Shown: piece by piece, positions 16,895 through 25,772 of the stretch
Layout: each line of letters begins with the position of its first letter
Position numbering within the stretch: the first letter of the stretch is position 1
NCBI GenBank assembly: GCA_963765935.1
Contig: CAVXXX010000001.1
Location: 1,984,001 to 2,048,000, forward strand
Length of the DNA: 64,000 bases
Direction of reading: 5' to 3'
Source: JAMXLG01 sp963765935
GTDB lineage: Bacteria; Vulcanimicrobiota; Vulcanimicrobiia; Vulcanimicrobiales; Vulcanimicrobiaceae
Program-made: the position numbers and the translations under genes
The notes under the pieces: generated by a model
Told to the model about the DNA's origin: nothing
Databases searched by the model: none
The model's input: only the letters and a program-made list of their open reading frames with translations

Positions 16895-17464
16895 TCAGAC
16901 GGCGCCGGCGCTCACGCGGTAGCGTAGGTACACCACGCCGTTACGAAATCGGCGCTCGTCGCGGAGTTCAAGCCCGACGAGCAGGTCGCGCGGCAGGCCC
17001 GGAGTTCCACCGCCGACGATCACGGGCGAAAGAAAGAGCCGGCACTCATCGACCAGCCCCGCCGCAAACGCCTGTGCCGCGAGTTCCGCACCCCCGACGC
17101 TGATGTCGTGCCCGGAAGCCGCTTTCATCGCTCGAACGTCTTCGGGACGAAAACTGCGCTCGATTCGCGTACGCTTCGTCGTCGCTGCTTCGAGGGTTCG
17201 TGAGTAGACGATTTTCTCGGCTTCTTGCCACAGCCGCGCGTAATCCGAAGCCACTGCGGCTTGGGCGTTGCGCTCGTGCGCGTCGTCCCAAAACTTCATG
17301 ACATCGTATAAGCGGCGCCCGTAGAGATACGTCCCGATCGGCCGCTCGAGGTCGTTGACAAACGCGTGCACCTCTTCGTCGGGAACCGACCAGTCGAAGT
17401 TTCCGTGCACGTCCGCGACGTATCCGTCGAGCGACATGATCGCACTATAGATCAGTTCAGCCAT
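16895..17464 (-). CDS. RibD C-terminal/dihydrofolate reductase-like protein
   Basis: This 189-residue protein belongs to the dihydrofolate-reductase-like family related to the RibD reductase domain: IYSAIMSLDGYVADVHG at the start, then TYLYGRRLYDVM, GHDISVGGAELAAQAFAAGL and ECRLFLSPVIVGGG. Such proteins usually bind NADPH; the substrate is not predictable and this is not the housekeeping FolA. The ATG at 17464 lies 8 bp inside the upstream gene, so translation is coupled. Confidence 0.82.
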   Translation of the reverse strand: MAELIYSAIMSLDGYVADVHGNFDWSVPDEEVHAFVNDLERPIGTYLYGRRLYDVMKFWDDAHERNAQAAVASDYARLWQEAEKIVYSRTLEAATTKRTRIERSFRPEDVRAMKAASGHDISVGGAELAAQAFAAGLVDECRLFLSPVIVGGGTPGLPRDLLVGLELRDERRFRNGVVYLRYRVSAGAV

Positions 17465-18938
17465 TGGTTCGCTTTCCGAGTTCTCCGATCGGTGTTGGCC
17501 CGTAGTGCATCCCGAAGATCGTGTCTGCTTCGATGTGTTCGCGGGAGATCGCGCCGAGTGCTTCGTGGACGTATTCGGGAGTGAACCAACCGCCGCTGCC
17601 ATCGGGCGCGAAGAGGTCGCTCGTGTACAGGAGCCGGCGCTGCGGAATGTAGACCATCATCTGCCGCTCGCCCGTTGCGGTGCGATACGGAATGATTTCG
17701 ATGCGATTCGTTCCACTGCCCACCGTCGTCCGGTTCGTCACAAAGTGAAATACCGCATCACGTGGATGCCTCGCTAAGTCGTCTGGGTGCGCGTCGTGCG
17801 GTGCAGCGAGAAGTCTTCGCAAAATGGGTTCGTTGAGATCGAGTGCGTAGACGGGAATTCCGTCGGCCACGGCTTGACGAACGCCGGCGAGATGCGGCCA
17901 TGAATCCGACGTCGTCACGACGGCTTTGATCGGTTTATGGAACGCAGCAATGGCAGCATCGAATGCACGCTGCGTGTACGCCGGTGACCAGGGTGCCTCG
18001 AGCGCAACGATACCGTCGGCCTGCTCGATGAACTCAACGTTCCATCCTCCCGGAATGCGGAGAATTCCCGGAGCGATTTGCAAGGGCTTTCCATCTCCGG
18101 CGTACCCGAGCGGAATATCTTCGATCTTGCGCAATTTTCCGTGATGCGCGTCGTAGATTTCCGGTGTGACGCTGATCGTCTGCTGATCTACCGGCCGGTT
18201 GAAATGAAGCGAAACGATCGAAAGCCGCGTATCCGGTAGTCCGACGCGTTCGAACGACCACTCACGAGGATACACGATCCCGTTCCCTTCCAGCGCCCAC
18301 CCATTGTACGTGATACGCGTCGTTACATCACCCCACGCGCTGAGAAACGTTTGGTACAAGAACGGTCGGACGTAGGCGAGCTGCCAGGGTAAGCCGGTGA
18401 CGGCATTCACGTAGAGCGTACACGGCGCACCGTGCCATGTGAACGCGTATACGCGATGACGCACGCCGTGAAGCGTAACGTCAGGTTCTTCGCGTAGGTC
18501 CGAAGCTTCGGCTGCCGTGAGCAGCAGGCGTTCCGGAGCGAAGGCAAATTGTTCTTCGTTCGTTTCGATGAGGTAGCCGCCGCCGTACTGCGGCCCTTGC
18601 GCGGTTACGCGTTCGGCGACGTCGTCGTCGATAATCATGACCTGCGGCTGCTGCGGCGGCTGGTCGGTCCACCACTTGTCCGCCGCATAGCCCTCATCGG
18701 TCTGCTCGATGCGAACGCGTTGCTTCGTCAAATCGCGGATCTCGTGCACGCGAAAATGGTCGAAGAAATACGGGCCGGTTGGGCGCTCTGATTGCTCCAC
18801 CATATCGCGTTCGCCGATCGCAACGTATTCCAAGGACGTAAGAGCTTCGAGCTTAGCTCGCCCGCCCATCGCGTCGAAGGACGGATCGAGAAGGTTCGAC
18901 AGCGCCAATATTGCGATGAGATGCATACGAAAGAGCAT
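17457..18938 (-). CDS. Secreted metallo-beta-lactamase-fold protein with altered metal motif
   Basis: This protein of about 493 residues has an N-terminal export signal (LFRMHLIAILALSN). The middle resembles outer-membrane-linked secreted proteins. The C-terminal third follows a metallo-beta-lactamase fold: IPGGWNVEFIEQADGIVALEAPWSP, then AVVTTSDSWPHLAGVRQAVA, where active enzymes have HxHxDH. The metal-binding histidines are mostly replaced, so hydrolase activity is doubtful. RLLYTSDLFAPDG and FGMHYGPTP mark later strands. A start at 18938 or 18926 both keep the signal peptide. It lies between malate synthase and the RibD-like gene. Confidence 0.65.
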   Translation of the reverse strand: MLFRMHLIAILALSNLLDPSFDAMGGRAKLEALTSLEYVAIGERDMVEQSERPTGPYFFDHFRVHEIRDLTKQRVRIEQTDEGYAADKWWTDQPPQQPQVMIIDDDVAERVTAQGPQYGGGYLIETNEEQFAFAPERLLLTAAEASDLREEPDVTLHGVRHRVYAFTWHGAPCTLYVNAVTGLPWQLAYVRPFLYQTFLSAWGDVTTRITYNGWALEGNGIVYPREWSFERVGLPDTRLSIVSLHFNRPVDQQTISVTPEIYDAHHGKLRKIEDIPLGYAGDGKPLQIAPGILRIPGGWNVEFIEQADGIVALEAPWSPAYTQRAFDAAIAAFHKPIKAVVTTSDSWPHLAGVRQAVADGIPVYALDLNEPILRRLLAAPHDAHPDDLARHPRDAVFHFVTNRTTVGSGTNRIEIIPYRTATGERQMMVYIPQRRLLYTSDLFAPDGSGGWFTPEYVHEALGAISREHIEADTIFGMHYGPTPIGELGKRTNG

Positions 18939-18987
18939 ACGGCTCTCACCCGCACGCTCCAATCAAAATCACATCAACACTCCGACC

Positions 18988-20457
18988 CTATTTCGGATCA
19001 AAGGCACCCGTGAGAATCATCTGTTCCGAAAGCTCGCGTGCCTTTTTGTATTCCGGTCCGAGTTTCTCCAGCTCTTCATCGAAGATCGCGGAAAGCGAAG
19101 ACGGGGTGTAGGGGCCCGGATACCGCATGCGCTGCGCGATCATTAGCCGATAGATGCGGTCCGTCGCGAGATCTTCCATGTAACCGTCGAGCAAGCTCGC
19201 GCCTTTGCCCTCAAGTACGCCTTGCCGGTATCGAATGACGGTGCGGACAGCCGCGCGCGTTCCATCGAGCGACGTCGTGCCGACGCCCTTTGGAGACGGA
19301 CGCAGATCGGGATGCAGCGTCGTGAGGTTCGGACGCTTGCCGAGTTGATTCGGATACGGGAACTGCGCGACCGCGATCGCGTTTTGATCCGGATGACCGG
19401 TCCACGCGCCATCCATCAAGCAGGTCGCTTCATTCTTCTTATCGCGCTCTAGAACCGTGAGCGCGCGTTCGTTCAATTCGGAATCTTCGCGGCTTGGGTA
19501 AAGCGCCGTCATGCCGCCGATCGCGAGTGCGCCATGCTTGTGCGTGATCTCGGGCAGCAACGTGCGCAGATTTTGGAAAAACGGGATGTCGATCGGTATC
19601 GTGTTGCGGTCCGGCAAGAGCCAATTCGGATCGTGCAAGTTGAAGTGAATCAAACTCGCCATGTAATCCCAGCGGCCGAGGTTCAGTCCGAGAATATAGT
19701 CCCGCAGATTGAAGAGAAACTCTTCCATTTGATACGCAACGGGATGTGATTCGACGAGCGCCATCGCTTTGATGGAACCGGACTTCCAGCCCTTGGCCGC
19801 TATGACATCGTCAAAGAGCGACTTCCACCATAGCGCCTCTTCGGCAAATTCCGACTTTGGAATGTAGATGCATAGCGGATGCTTCAGACGATCGTAATCG
19901 AGGCGATATGCGAGTAACGCTACGTCGAAAAGCGATGCGCTTGTTAATTCTTCATCGATCACACCCGCTTGGGAAAGATGCAGCCCGCGCACGCGGTTCC
20001 AGACAACGGTGCCGCTCGGTTTGATCCCAACGGTACCGCCGCGTTTTGTGTCTTCGTACGTCAGCTCGCCGTAGAGCGCTTTGACGAGATTGTCGTGGCC
20101 GAGCATCGAGTGCTCCCACGTGTTAACCATCGAATCTTCGAGGTCGAGCATTACGCCGGGCGCGCCGGAATTGAGCATTTTGACGACGAGTTCGCCGTCG
20201 TCGGCCGGACCCGTCATTTGATTGCGTTGATCGCGACACCAGTCGGGAAGGTCGATGCGCCAATCGGTCGTGGTTGCTTCCGACTGCGGCAAATAGGCCG
20301 GAAGATCGCCGGCGTGCGCACGCGCGAGCTGAGCTGCTCGCGCGTGCGCCAAACGTTGCTGCCAAGAGGTGAACCGTTCGTGCAGCGGGAGATAGAACTC
20401 CGCAAACCCTTTCGGTAGATCCCGTTGAAGCGTGAAGTCCGCGGGAGCGACGTTCAT
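18988..20457 (-). CDS. aceB: Malate synthase A
   Basis: Malate synthase condenses glyoxylate with acetyl-CoA, the second step of the glyoxylate shunt. The 489-residue length fits form A. Landmarks are MLDLEDSMVNTWEH, GTVGIKPSGTVVWNRVRGLH, LNLGRWDYMASLI, GGMTALYPSREDSE and MDGAWTGHPDQNAIA. The ATG immediately follows the isocitrate lyase stop with no spacer, so the two shunt enzymes form one operon behind the promoter at 21875-21903. Confidence 0.95.
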   Translation of the reverse strand: MNVAPADFTLQRDLPKGFAEFYLPLHERFTSWQQRLAHARAAQLARAHAGDLPAYLPQSEATTTDWRIDLPDWCRDQRNQMTGPADDGELVVKMLNSGAPGVMLDLEDSMVNTWEHSMLGHDNLVKALYGELTYEDTKRGGTVGIKPSGTVVWNRVRGLHLSQAGVIDEELTSASLFDVALLAYRLDYDRLKHPLCIYIPKSEFAEEALWWKSLFDDVIAAKGWKSGSIKAMALVESHPVAYQMEEFLFNLRDYILGLNLGRWDYMASLIHFNLHDPNWLLPDRNTIPIDIPFFQNLRTLLPEITHKHGALAIGGMTALYPSREDSELNERALTVLERDKKNEATCLMDGAWTGHPDQNAIAVAQFPYPNQLGKRPNLTTLHPDLRPSPKGVGTTSLDGTRAAVRTVIRYRQGVLEGKGASLLDGYMEDLATDRIYRLMIAQRMRYPGPYTPSSLSAIFDEELEKLGPEYKKARELSEQMILTGAFDPK

Positions 20458-21768
20458 CTAGACAGTTGCTACCTCTTTCGCCTTACCGTTTTCGTAGAAT
20501 TGCTCGGCCTCCGTCGAACCATGCAATGCGGTCGTCGACGATCGACCTTCGCTGATCACTTGGGCGACTTCGTCGAAATATCCGGTACCGGCTTCGCGTT
20601 GATGACGCGTCGCGGTGTACCCGTACTGTTCGCTTGCGAACTCGGCTTGTTGGAACTCTGCGTACGCCGACATGCCGCGAGCCTTGAAGTCGCGCGCCAA
20701 TTCGAAGAAGCTGAAGTTAAGCGCATGGAAGCCCGCGAGCGTGATGAACTGGAACTTGTATCCCATTGCGTTGAGCGCTTCGCGGAACGTCGCGATCGAC
20801 GCATCGTCGAGTTTCTTCTTCCAATTGAACGACGGCGAGCAGTTGTAGGCGAGGAGTTTGCCCGGGTACTTGGCGTGAATGGCTTCGGCGAACTTGCGCG
20901 CTTCTTCGATGTTCGGCTCCGACGTTTCAACCCACAGCAGATCCGCATAGGGTGCATAGGCTAAACCGCGCGCGATGCACGTATCCAAGCCTTGCTTCGT
21001 GCGGAAGAAGCCTTCCGGCGTGCGTTCGCCGGTGATAAATTGGCGGTCAACCGGGTCGACATCGCTCGTAACGAGCGTTGCGGCGTTGGCGTCCGTGCGC
21101 GCGATGATAATAGTCGGCACGTCGAGCACATCGGCAGCGAGACGCGCCGAGATAAGATGCCGAACGGCTTGCTGCGTCGGAATCAACACTTTGCCGCCGA
21201 GGTGGCCGCATTTTTTCTCCGAGCTCAATTGGTCTTCCAAATGCACGCCTGCGGCGCCGGCTTCGATCATTGCTTTCGTCAATTCGAACACGTTGAGCGG
21301 ACCGCCGAACCCGGCTTCCGCGTCCGCGACAATCGGCAGATAATTTTGGGCGCCGCCGCGGCCTTCGACCGATTCAACTTGATCGAGGCGTTGGAACGCG
21401 TTGTTGATTCGCTTCACCAAGTGCGGAACGCTGTTGACCGGATAGAGGCTCTGGTCGGGGTAGACCTGCGCCGCAACGTTTGCATCCGCTGCGACTTGCC
21501 AGCCGCTGCAGTAAATCGCTTTCAAACCAGCCTTGACGGCTTGGACGGCTTGTCCGCCGGTCATCGTTCCGAGCGCGGCCGTCGGCTCCGGCTCTTGCAG
21601 CAGTTGCCACAGCGTCCGTGCGCCCAGGCGCGCGAGCGTCTGCTCGACGACAACGCTCCCCTGGAGTTTCACGACATCCTGCGCGGTGTAACGCCGTTCG
21701 ATGCCGTTCCAGCGTGAATCGTTGCTCCACCGTTTGGTCAGGGCCGCTGCGCGCTCGTTCGTACTCAC
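20458..21768 (-). CDS. aceA: Isocitrate lyase
   Basis: Isocitrate lyase splits isocitrate to glyoxylate and succinate, allowing growth on acetate or fatty acids. The protein has 436 residues. The catalytic cysteine motif KKCGHLGGKVL is intact, together with DAEAGFGG, VHLEDQL, IIARTDAN and YNCSPSFNW. The GTG at 21768 is chosen because GGAGGG sits 8 to 9 nt upstream; an in-frame TTG further up would remove that site. The leader of about 100 nt carries repeated CGGTCCAAT-type boxes and is probably where the operon is controlled. Confidence 0.95.
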   Translation of the reverse strand: MSTNERAAALTKRWSNDSRWNGIERRYTAQDVVKLQGSVVVEQTLARLGARTLWQLLQEPEPTAALGTMTGGQAVQAVKAGLKAIYCSGWQVAADANVAAQVYPDQSLYPVNSVPHLVKRINNAFQRLDQVESVEGRGGAQNYLPIVADAEAGFGGPLNVFELTKAMIEAGAAGVHLEDQLSSEKKCGHLGGKVLIPTQQAVRHLISARLAADVLDVPTIIIARTDANAATLVTSDVDPVDRQFITGERTPEGFFRTKQGLDTCIARGLAYAPYADLLWVETSEPNIEEARKFAEAIHAKYPGKLLAYNCSPSFNWKKKLDDASIATFREALNAMGYKFQFITLAGFHALNFSFFELARDFKARGMSAYAEFQQAEFASEQYGYTATRHQREAGTGYFDEVAQVISEGRSSTTALHGSTEAEQFYENGKAKEVATV

Positions 21769-21800
21769 GAAATCATCCCTCCACAAAGTGATAGCGAAAA

Positions 21801-21864
21801 ATTGGACCGAACAATCTGCTTATTGGACCGGTGCAATTGGATGGTTTGCACAAGAACGTTGGAC
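21801..21864. promoter_or_regulatory. Repeated ATTGGACCG boxes in the aceA leader
   Basis: ATTGGACCG occurs at 21801-21809 and 21822-21830, a 21-bp spacing equal to two helical turns. Partial copies follow at 21836-21842 (ATTGGAT) and 21858-21864 (GTTGGAC). All have the same orientation and lie between the predicted start of transcription and the aceA start codon. They probably bind a repressor of the glyoxylate operon. Confidence 0.55.
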
Positions 21865-21874
21865 TGCTATACCC

Positions 21875-21903
21875 TGTATATACAACGGGCAAACATATGT
21901 CAA
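21875..21903 (-). promoter_or_regulatory. Promoter of the aceA-aceB operon
   Basis: On the minus strand, TTGACA (21903-21898) and TATACA (21880-21875) are separated by exactly 17 bp, close to the housekeeping sigma consensus. Transcription would start near 21868, about 100 nt before the GTG of aceA. The -35 box overlaps the stop codon of the upstream GNAT gene. Confidence 0.75.
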
Positions 21904-22469
21904 TACCGACTATTGATAAATTGATTGGTCCAGTTTTCGTTGATCAGCGCGACGCGAATGGTATCGCGCCAGGCGCCGTCGATGAAGAGATAGTCGCGGG
22001 CATAGCCTTCCACAGTGAACCCGAGCTTGCGCAAGACACGTCCGCTTCCGGTATTGTGCGGATAGTATCCGGTTTCAAGACGATGCAGATTCAATTCGTC
22101 AAATGCAAACCGGACGACGGCACGAGCTGCTTCGGTTGCAAAACCGTTCCCTTGCCGTCGATAATCCACTGAGTACGCGAGCGTTGCGTCGTACCGCACG
22201 CCTCGGAAAACGTGGAGCAAGTGAACGAGCGCGACGATCTCGTCTCCGTCGCGTTCGAATACGGCGAACGTAAACGCCCGTTCATCGGCGGCAAAGCCTT
22301 CGGCTTGCGCGATGTCGTCTGCGACTGATTCACGGGTGTACTCCTCGCGAACCGGCTCATAGGGTTTAAGGTGCTCGCGATTGCGCACGTGATACGCGCG
22401 CAAAGCATCGACGTGGGCGTACGCGAGCGGCTCTAGCCTGAGCCGCTCGGTCGTCAACGTGCGAGCCAT
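21900..22469 (-). CDS. RimJ/RimL-like GNAT N-acetyltransferase
   Basis: This 189-residue acetyltransferase begins with the RimJ/RimL signature TLTTERLRLEPLAYAHVDAL. The acetyl-CoA site follows as YSVDYRRQGNGFATEAARA and the last motif as LHRLETGYYPHNTGSGRVLRKLGF. The family acetylates N-termini of ribosomal proteins or small amines; the substrate here is unknown. It starts 1 nt after the tricorn stop and is thus co-transcribed with it. Its stop lies within the aceA promoter. Confidence 0.87.
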   Translation of the reverse strand: MARTLTTERLRLEPLAYAHVDALRAYHVRNREHLKPYEPVREEYTRESVADDIAQAEGFAADERAFTFAVFERDGDEIVALVHLLHVFRGVRYDATLAYSVDYRRQGNGFATEAARAVVRFAFDELNLHRLETGYYPHNTGSGRVLRKLGFTVEGYARDYLFIDGAWRDTIRVALINENWTNQFINSRY

Positions 22470-22470
22470 G

Positions 22471-25400
22471 CTATGTCAAGGTCGGCAACGGTAGCGATGG
22501 ACGCGTTGTGAGATCCGGCCGAAGTTCGGTTGCGTTTTCGAATGCGCGGTCCATGAGACGCAGCGCGAAGTCGAGTTGCGGGTCGCGTCCTTCGCGATAG
22601 TCTTGGGGCGCGAAATCCACGTCGTAGTCGGGATCGGTGCCATAGTTTTCTACGCCCCATCCGACGTCTGAGAACCAGAACGAATATTCCGGCTGCGTCG
22701 TCAGCGTACCATCCACCAAATGATGATACGGCTCGATGCCGATGACGCCGCCCCACGTGCGTTTACCGACGAGCGGCCCGAGTTTGTAGAGCTTGAAGCA
22801 GTGACTGAAGATGTCGCCATCCGAACCCGCAAACTGATTCGTGAGCGCGATCATCGGACCGCGCACGGATTCGGGCGGATACGGAACGGCGGCGCCGTAA
22901 CGTGGAACGTCATAACCGACGCGTCTGCGCGCGAGCTTCTCGAGCAACAGCGGCGAGACGTGGCCGCCGCGATTGTAACGCACGTCGACAACCAATCCTC
23001 GACGATCGAATTCGCTCAAATATCCGCGATGGAATTCTGCAAAACCCCACGGTCCCATATCGGGAATGTGCACGTATCCGACGCGTCCGCCGGTTTTCTC
23101 GTGCACGTATCGGCGGTTGGCTTCGACCCATGCGCGATATCGCAACGGCGCCTCCGATGCAAGCGCTTTCACGAGTAGGGTCCGCTCTTCGTCTTTGCGC
23201 GTGCGGATCGTGACGGATACGTCTTTGCCGGCGGAATTCACGAGCAGTTGGTCCGGCATCATCTCTTGCGTCAAGCGACGGCCGCCGATTGCGACGAGCA
23301 GATCACCTTCGCGAATGTCGAGCCCCGGTTCTGCCAGCGGCGAATCGCTTTCGCGATTCCACGAGTCGCCGCGGTAGATGCGTTGGATTCGATATCCCTT
23401 GCGTTCGATGTCCCACGCAAGTTCCGTGCCGAGAAAACCGCGTTGGTACTGCGGCGGAACGCGATAATCGCCGCCGTATTCATACGCATGTGACGTGCCG
23501 AGTTCGCCCTGCATTTCCCAAATGAGGTCAGAGAGTTCGGTACGCGTACGTACGCGCGGGAGCACCGCTTGGTAGCGATCGTAGACGCGATCCCAATCGA
23601 TATCGCTCATGTCTTCGACCCAGAATTGTTCCGTTTGCAGGCGCCACGCTTCGCGATACATCTGCGCCCACTCGTCGCGCGGTACGATTTCGACGCTCGC
23701 GCGATCGAGGTCTAGCCAGCCGCTCTTTCGTCCCGCTTCGCTCGACGGCTTCTCCGGTTCTTCGTCGGGGAGATCGTTTGTCGCATCGATCGCGCGCAAA
23801 CGTTCCTGCGAGCGATAGATCAAGGTATGGCTATCGGCACCGATGCGAAATTCATGGACGTCATTCGCGATCGTCGCTTGACGAAGCTGTTCGAAATCGT
23901 AGGCGAGCAGCGTGCCGAGCGTGTCTTCATCTTCGTCCTCTCGCCCTGCCGGTTTAATGCCTTGCACCGGGAAGCGCGTGTAAAAGACGCGCCCCTTGAT
24001 CGCGCCGATCTGTTCGTACTCGCCCTCCTCGACGGGAAATCCGAGCACGCGTCCTTGAATGCCGTCGAAGTCGATCTCGATGCGAAGATCTTCTGTCTTA
24101 CCGTTCTTTTTTTCGTTCTCGTGTTCGTGTTCGTGATCGTGATTGCGATGCACCGGACGCGGCTCGGGCACGAATGGCGAAGGAACGTCGCTGCGCAACG
24201 TTACGACAAACGGGCGTTGCGCTTGCGGGAAGCTGAGATCGAACTGCAACGCATCGTACACCGGATTGAAGTCGCGCGTCGAGATGAAGTAGAGGTATTT
24301 GCCCTCCGGATCCCAAGCCGGCGAATGATCGACACGCAACGGCGACGTGATGTCGTTGACTTTGCCCGATTTCACCTTCGCAATGCGAACGATCGACGTG
24401 CCGTACACCGGCCACCACGAGTACGCGATATAGCGCCCGTCGGGTGAAAACGCGAGCCCGGTAACACGCCGCGCGGGACTCGTATCGATGACCCGAACGT
24501 TGCCCTCGAGATCGAGCAGACAGAGCTCATGACGATGATTCGCAAAGGCGATTGTATCGCTGACCGGAGAGACGGCGAGCTCGGTGACGCGGCCGATATC
24601 GCCGTTTGTGAGCAGTTTCGGGTCGTCCGCCAGGTCGGCGCGATACTGCGCGATTTGTTCGTATCCGTTACAATCGGTAACGCAGACAAAGCGTTTCCCG
24701 TCCTTGAGCCATTCTACCAGCCGCACGCGCACGCGGCTGCCGCCACCGTGTTGAATGACCGCCCCTTCAAAGAGTGGCATCGTAAACGCTTGTCCGCGCG
24801 ATACAAATGCGACGCGTGTCCCGTCGGGATGCGGCGCGAAATGTTCGAGCGATTCCGACGCCGCTTCAAAACGGCGCACCGTTTGCGGCTCGGCGGAGGG
24901 TGTCTCGATCGAAATTTCGTTCACCGTGTCGCTTGCGATCTCGAGCAAATGAATCGTGCCCGCCGCGCCATACACGATGCGCATACCGTCGGTCGACGGA
25001 AAGCGCGCGTAGTATTCTGCTTCGTGCGAATGGCGCGTGATATCGGTGCCGTCGGTCGAGCACGAGTAGATGTTACCGATGCCTTCGTGATCGTCGAGGA
25101 AATAGATGCGCTCGCCGACCCACATCGGCCAGGTGGGATTGCCGGGAAGTGCGAGGCGCTCGAATTCGAGCACGCCGTGCATCTCAACCCAAATTTCGCC
25201 TGCGGTGCCGCCGCGGTACCGCTTCCAACGAGCCGGATCGACGCCGTTGCGTCCCAACACCATGGCTCCGGACGGACCGAACGAAAATGTGCGCGCGTGT
25301 CCGACGTTGAGTTCACGTGGTTCGCCGCCGTCGCGCGCGACCGCGAACGGGCGCGTTTCGCCTTCAAACCACGAGCGCGCGTTGGCGGCGAAATAGATTT

Positions 25401-25698
25401 CCGAGCCATCGGAACTCCAAGCCATGACTTGCGCGACCGTCGAACCGAGAAAGGTCAGACGACGCGGTTGTCCGCCGATGGACGGCATGACGTAGACTTC
25501 CGGGTTACCGTCATCGTTGGAAACGAACGCAATCCACCGGCCGTCGGGCGAAAGCCGCGGCGTCGTGCAGGTGCCGAAACTCACGGTGAGCCGCGATGCG
25601 GTTCCGCCGGAGACGGGGACCGACCAGAGGTCGTCCTCGCAAACGAAAACGATGCGATCGCCTGCGATCGTTGGATAGCGGTAGTAGCCTTGCGTCAT
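22471..25698 (-). CDS. Tricorn protease
   Basis: This 1075-residue protein has the full tricorn layout. An N-terminal beta-propeller region (RLSPDGRWIAFVSNDDGNPEVYVMP-type repeats) comes first, then a second propeller, a C1 domain, a PDZ domain (about 770 to 850) and the S41-like catalytic core. Catalytic elements match those known in the archaeal enzyme: histidine in GELGTSHAYEYGG and nucleophile serine in NQFAGSDGDIFSH. YNRGGHVSPLLLEKL is the substrate-loop strand. Tricorn degrades oligopeptides in the cytosol after the proteasome or Clp/Lon. No signal peptide is present. A low-complexity HDHEHEHENEKKN stretch lies between the second propeller and the C1 region. Confidence 0.92.
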   Translation of the reverse strand: MTQGYYRYPTIAGDRIVFVCEDDLWSVPVSGGTASRLTVSFGTCTTPRLSPDGRWIAFVSNDDGNPEVYVMPSIGGQPRRLTFLGSTVAQVMAWSSDGSEIYFAANARSWFEGETRPFAVARDGGEPRELNVGHARTFSFGPSGAMVLGRNGVDPARWKRYRGGTAGEIWVEMHGVLEFERLALPGNPTWPMWVGERIYFLDDHEGIGNIYSCSTDGTDITRHSHEAEYYARFPSTDGMRIVYGAAGTIHLLEIASDTVNEISIETPSAEPQTVRRFEAASESLEHFAPHPDGTRVAFVSRGQAFTMPLFEGAVIQHGGGSRVRVRLVEWLKDGKRFVCVTDCNGYEQIAQYRADLADDPKLLTNGDIGRVTELAVSPVSDTIAFANHRHELCLLDLEGNVRVIDTSPARRVTGLAFSPDGRYIAYSWWPVYGTSIVRIAKVKSGKVNDITSPLRVDHSPAWDPEGKYLYFISTRDFNPVYDALQFDLSFPQAQRPFVVTLRSDVPSPFVPEPRPVHRNHDHEHEHENEKKNGKTEDLRIEIDFDGIQGRVLGFPVEEGEYEQIGAIKGRVFYTRFPVQGIKPAGREDEDEDTLGTLLAYDFEQLRQATIANDVHEFRIGADSHTLIYRSQERLRAIDATNDLPDEEPEKPSSEAGRKSGWLDLDRASVEIVPRDEWAQMYREAWRLQTEQFWVEDMSDIDWDRVYDRYQAVLPRVRTRTELSDLIWEMQGELGTSHAYEYGGDYRVPPQYQRGFLGTELAWDIERKGYRIQRIYRGDSWNRESDSPLAEPGLDIREGDLLVAIGGRRLTQEMMPDQLLVNSAGKDVSVTIRTRKDEERTLLVKALASEAPLRYRAWVEANRRYVHEKTGGRVGYVHIPDMGPWGFAEFHRGYLSEFDRRGLVVDVRYNRGGHVSPLLLEKLARRRVGYDVPRYGAAVPYPPESVRGPMIALTNQFAGSDGDIFSHCFKLYKLGPLVGKRTWGGVIGIEPYHHLVDGTLTTQPEYSFWFSDVGWGVENYGTDPDYDVDFAPQDYREGRDPQLDFALRLMDRAFENATELRPDLTTRPSLPLPTLT

Positions 25699-25735
25699 GA
25701 CTGGGGATGGGGTTACGTCCCGGCTCAGGCGTCTC

Positions 25736-25769
25736 TTGCACGTGGCGATTACTTTGTGTTACAAAGTAA
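25736..25769 (+). promoter_or_regulatory. Promoter with overlapping 21-bp palindrome before uppS
   Basis: TTGCAC (25736-25741) and TACAAA (25760-25765) are spaced by 18 bp, and the second ends exactly 7 nt before the ATG at 25773. A perfect palindrome covers 25749-25769: 9-bp arms TTACTTTGT and ACAAAGTAA around GTT. A dimeric repressor bound there would block the promoter. The site also lies 50 bp upstream of the divergent tricorn gene. The regulator is not identified. Confidence 0.6.
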
Positions 25770-25772
25770 GAC

